Shown piece by piece: positions 62,167 to 64,000 of a DNA stretch of 64,000 bases; position 1 is the first letter of the stretch, and the number at the start of each line of letters is the position of its first letter. This DNA is from Montifringilla adamsi. Lineage: Eukaryota > Chordata > Aves > Passeriformes > Passeridae. The notes under the pieces were generated by a model that was not told the DNA's origin, did no database searches, and saw only the letters and a list, made by a program, of their open reading frames with translations. The position numbers and the translations under genes are program-made. The stretch covers positions 310,001 through 374,000 of the forward strand of contig JAGGNK010006659.1 of assembly GCA_017590115.1 (NCBI GenBank), read 5' to 3'.

Positions 62167-62399
62167 CTTTTCCGTGTGATTCCTTTTAGAAAAGGATTCT
62201 CCATCTCATTTCTAGCCACCTTTGAAATGCTGAAATAGGGTGATAAGGCTTCTTCTAAGCCTTCTTCTCTCAAGGCTGATAAAATCCTGCTCTCTCAGCC
62301 TTTCTTCTCATGGCAGGTTTTCAAGACTTTTGATCATTTTTGTGACCCACCTCTGGAGCCTCTCCAGCCCATCCACACTTTTTTTGTATCACAAGGACT
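62028..62399 (-). mobile_element. CR1 LINE fragment, minus strand, with ATT repeat inside
   Basis: The segment starts with ATCATAGAATACCAGGTCAGAAGGGGCTTCATCAACTGGTCCAA, a reversed CR1 3' end of a subtype different from the 47-kb copy. It includes 'ctctctcagcctttcttctcatggcaggttttcaagac' and 'gacccacctctggagcctctccagcccatccaca', the reversed ORF2 end. An ATT microsatellite interrupts the 3' UTR at 62135-62166. The left-of-ORF edge runs directly into the TTC repeat at 62410. Confidence 0.88.
62135..62166 (+). repeat. (ATT)n microsatellite
   Basis: About ten uninterrupted ATT units inside the CR1 fragment. Confidence 0.95.
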
Positions 62400-62409
62400 A
62401 TATTTATTA

Positions 62410-62494
62410 TTTCTTCTTCTTCTTCTTCTTCTTCTTCTTCTTCTTCTTCTTCTTCTTCTTCTTCTTCTTCTTCTTCTTCTTCTTCTTTCTTCTT
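62410..62494 (+). repeat. (TTC)n / GAA microsatellite
   Basis: About 25 uninterrupted TTC units run to 62486, and the pyrimidine tract extends to 62494. The antisense run of glutamate codons and the sense run of F codons are artefacts of this repeat. Long GAA/TTC tracts are known to form triplex DNA and to be length-unstable; instability of this one is inference. Confidence 0.95.
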
Positions 62495-64000
62495 AAATTT
62501 CCTTCTTTCATGTTTTAGCAATTTTGCCTTTGGTTCATACAGGTTTGGTTTTTAATTGTTTTTAGTATTTCTTAATTAAAAACACTTTTTTCCTTTCATC
62601 TCACAGGTAGCTGGTCAAGGCCCTCAAGGCCCTTGACCTTAACTTTTGACTTTAACATAACTTTTTAACATTTGACTTTACTTATTTTATGCTCACAGTT
62701 ATATTTTAGGGTTCTTTTAATTTTCAAAATTATTTCATTTTTAATTTTAATTATTTAAAAAATTAATTTGTTTTAAATCATGAGTACTTTTAATCAATAC
62801 ATTTACTAACAATACAGTTATTTTAATTCTTTTTGCTTCTATGGTGCAGTGAGAAATGTTATCAGCTGGAAGCCCTGATAGGTAGGAAAATTTATGCTGT
62901 GATGGGCAGCATAACTGACTCTTTTAAAAATGAGTTATAAAGTGTCCTACATTCAAACTTCCAGATACACTTCTGGCACTTGTTATTGCAAAGATTGCTA
63001 TTGGAATTCCATTCAACACATGGGTGATCTCAGTCGGTACAGATCCATAGCTTTCACAGCTTGCAAAGTGCACAAGAAATTGTGTTGTGTCTAATACGGC
63101 AAGTCCTATCATGCCTCTTAATTGACTTTTGTAGTACAACTTCATTTGAAACAATTTCAGCTTGCATTGAATTGGTCTCCAAGAAAACACATTAGTATAA
63201 AGATATTTCAAAGCATTTGGAAATGTGAAAGCATAAACTCATATTCAGTAGAGAATAAATGCAGACAGGTTGACCAAAAATTCTGCAAGAAATGAAAATT
63301 ACATAAACTATGGTTACAATCAAGGCTATACTTATTACCAATAATTACACATAACAAGTTATTAATAAATAGTAGTATCAAAGATATTATTATTATTATT
63401 ATTACTACTACTATTACTATTACTATTTATTACTCTATTATTATTATATTGCCTAACATGCTAGTACTTGGAACTTAAGCTAATACTTGAGCTTAATGCA
63501 AGTCAAACATTCTTCATGGAACGCAATGTATTGAAGTCCCCCCTTTATGTGTGCCCTATACTGCGAAATACACACCACAAATTCATGCTCCAAGATAAAG
63601 CTTCCTATACCAAAGAATGTCTGATACATTCTTCATAAAGATAGCCATGGTGCTTCATTCCAATCCAGCCCTTTTCCATGGTATTACTGGAAGGTACTCT
63701 TACAACACATTCTCAGTAAGATTTAGAATTTCACAGTAGAAAAAAGTACAAGGCAGAAAGGTACCAGAACAAAGAATATGGGTTTTTAGAAACATGCCAT
63801 ATTTTCTTAGTTGTTTCAAATTTTCTGCACCATCTGTGTCTGTTAATTATTTGTTAGTAGTGAGCTGCCTTACCAGCCTAATGATGCTGTAGTCTTATCT
63901 CACCTGTTGTTTTGTTTTTCTGAGAGTGGAGAATTTTTTGTACCATTGAAAATACTGCAATAGCCTGTAAAGAGTATATCAGATAAAACTCCTATCTTTA
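62495..64000. other. AT-rich DNA with an unidentified open frame and ATT repeats
   Basis: No gene is recognised with confidence. A 95-codon minus-strand frame (62924-63211) begins only at a TTG codon and is discussed as a finding. 63385-63450 is an ATT/ACT tract. Confidence 0.45.
63385..63450 (+). repeat. Compound (ATT)n(ACT)n repeat
   Basis: ATT units give way to ACT and then to mixed ATTACT and ATT units. Confidence 0.9.

Noticed and set aside
62321..62521. Minus-strand frame with a long glutamate run and the plus-strand phenylalanine run at 62240-62518
   Set aside because: Both are translations of the TTC/GAA microsatellite.

Overview
The window looks like vertebrate nuclear DNA, most probably from a bird and perhaps a passerine. 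It is visibly AT-rich and contains no reading frame I can recognise as a host gene. The avian call rests on the repeats. There are several CR1 LINE fragments, three of which carry the ATTCTATGA-type 3' end of avian CR1. There is also a varied set of endogenous-retrovirus LTRs of types I recognise from bird genomes. The passerine suggestion is weaker and rests mainly on the LTR at 25627-26048. I see no tRNA, rRNA, CRISPR array or convincing protein-coding exon. The longest open frames lie inside repeats, on the wrong strand of repeats, or are chance frames of about 60-150 codons. The window is best read as intergenic (gene-desert) or deep intronic sequence.

Layout: 1-6231 is AT-rich single-copy sequence with a TATC/GATA microsatellite (2212-2291) and a CR1 piece (3336-3732). 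6232-9724 holds a minus-strand LTR and a second LTR-like segment. 12795-12954 is an unbroken 160-base pyrimidine tract. 15734-16130 is a CR1 3' end, followed by a small 61-bp tandem duplication, a candidate conserved noncoding element near 17.6-17.9 kb, and an LTR (18727-19100). 19.1-33.3 kb is mostly unique DNA with LTRs at 25627-26048 and 28931-29685. 33340-35190 stacks a CR1, an LTR and a GC-rich promoter-like unit. 42120-42174 is a 55-base T run beside a reversed polyadenylation signal. 45048-46914 is a two-LTR provirus with a 6-bp target duplication and no recognisable retroviral genes. 47240-48391 is the longest CR1 copy. 51314-51775 and 60430-61394 are further LTRs. 62028-62494 is a CR1 carrying an ATT repeat and abutting a TTC repeat.

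Nothing here forms an operon or pathway. The shared logic is insertion history: CR1 copies truncated at the 5' end, solo LTRs left after recombination, one small non-autonomous provirus, and microsatellites grown within or beside these insertions. Two LTR families (6232 and 34277; 28931 and 60430) appear to share their 3' terminal sequence. No computation was possible, so boundaries are read by eye and family names are deliberately general.
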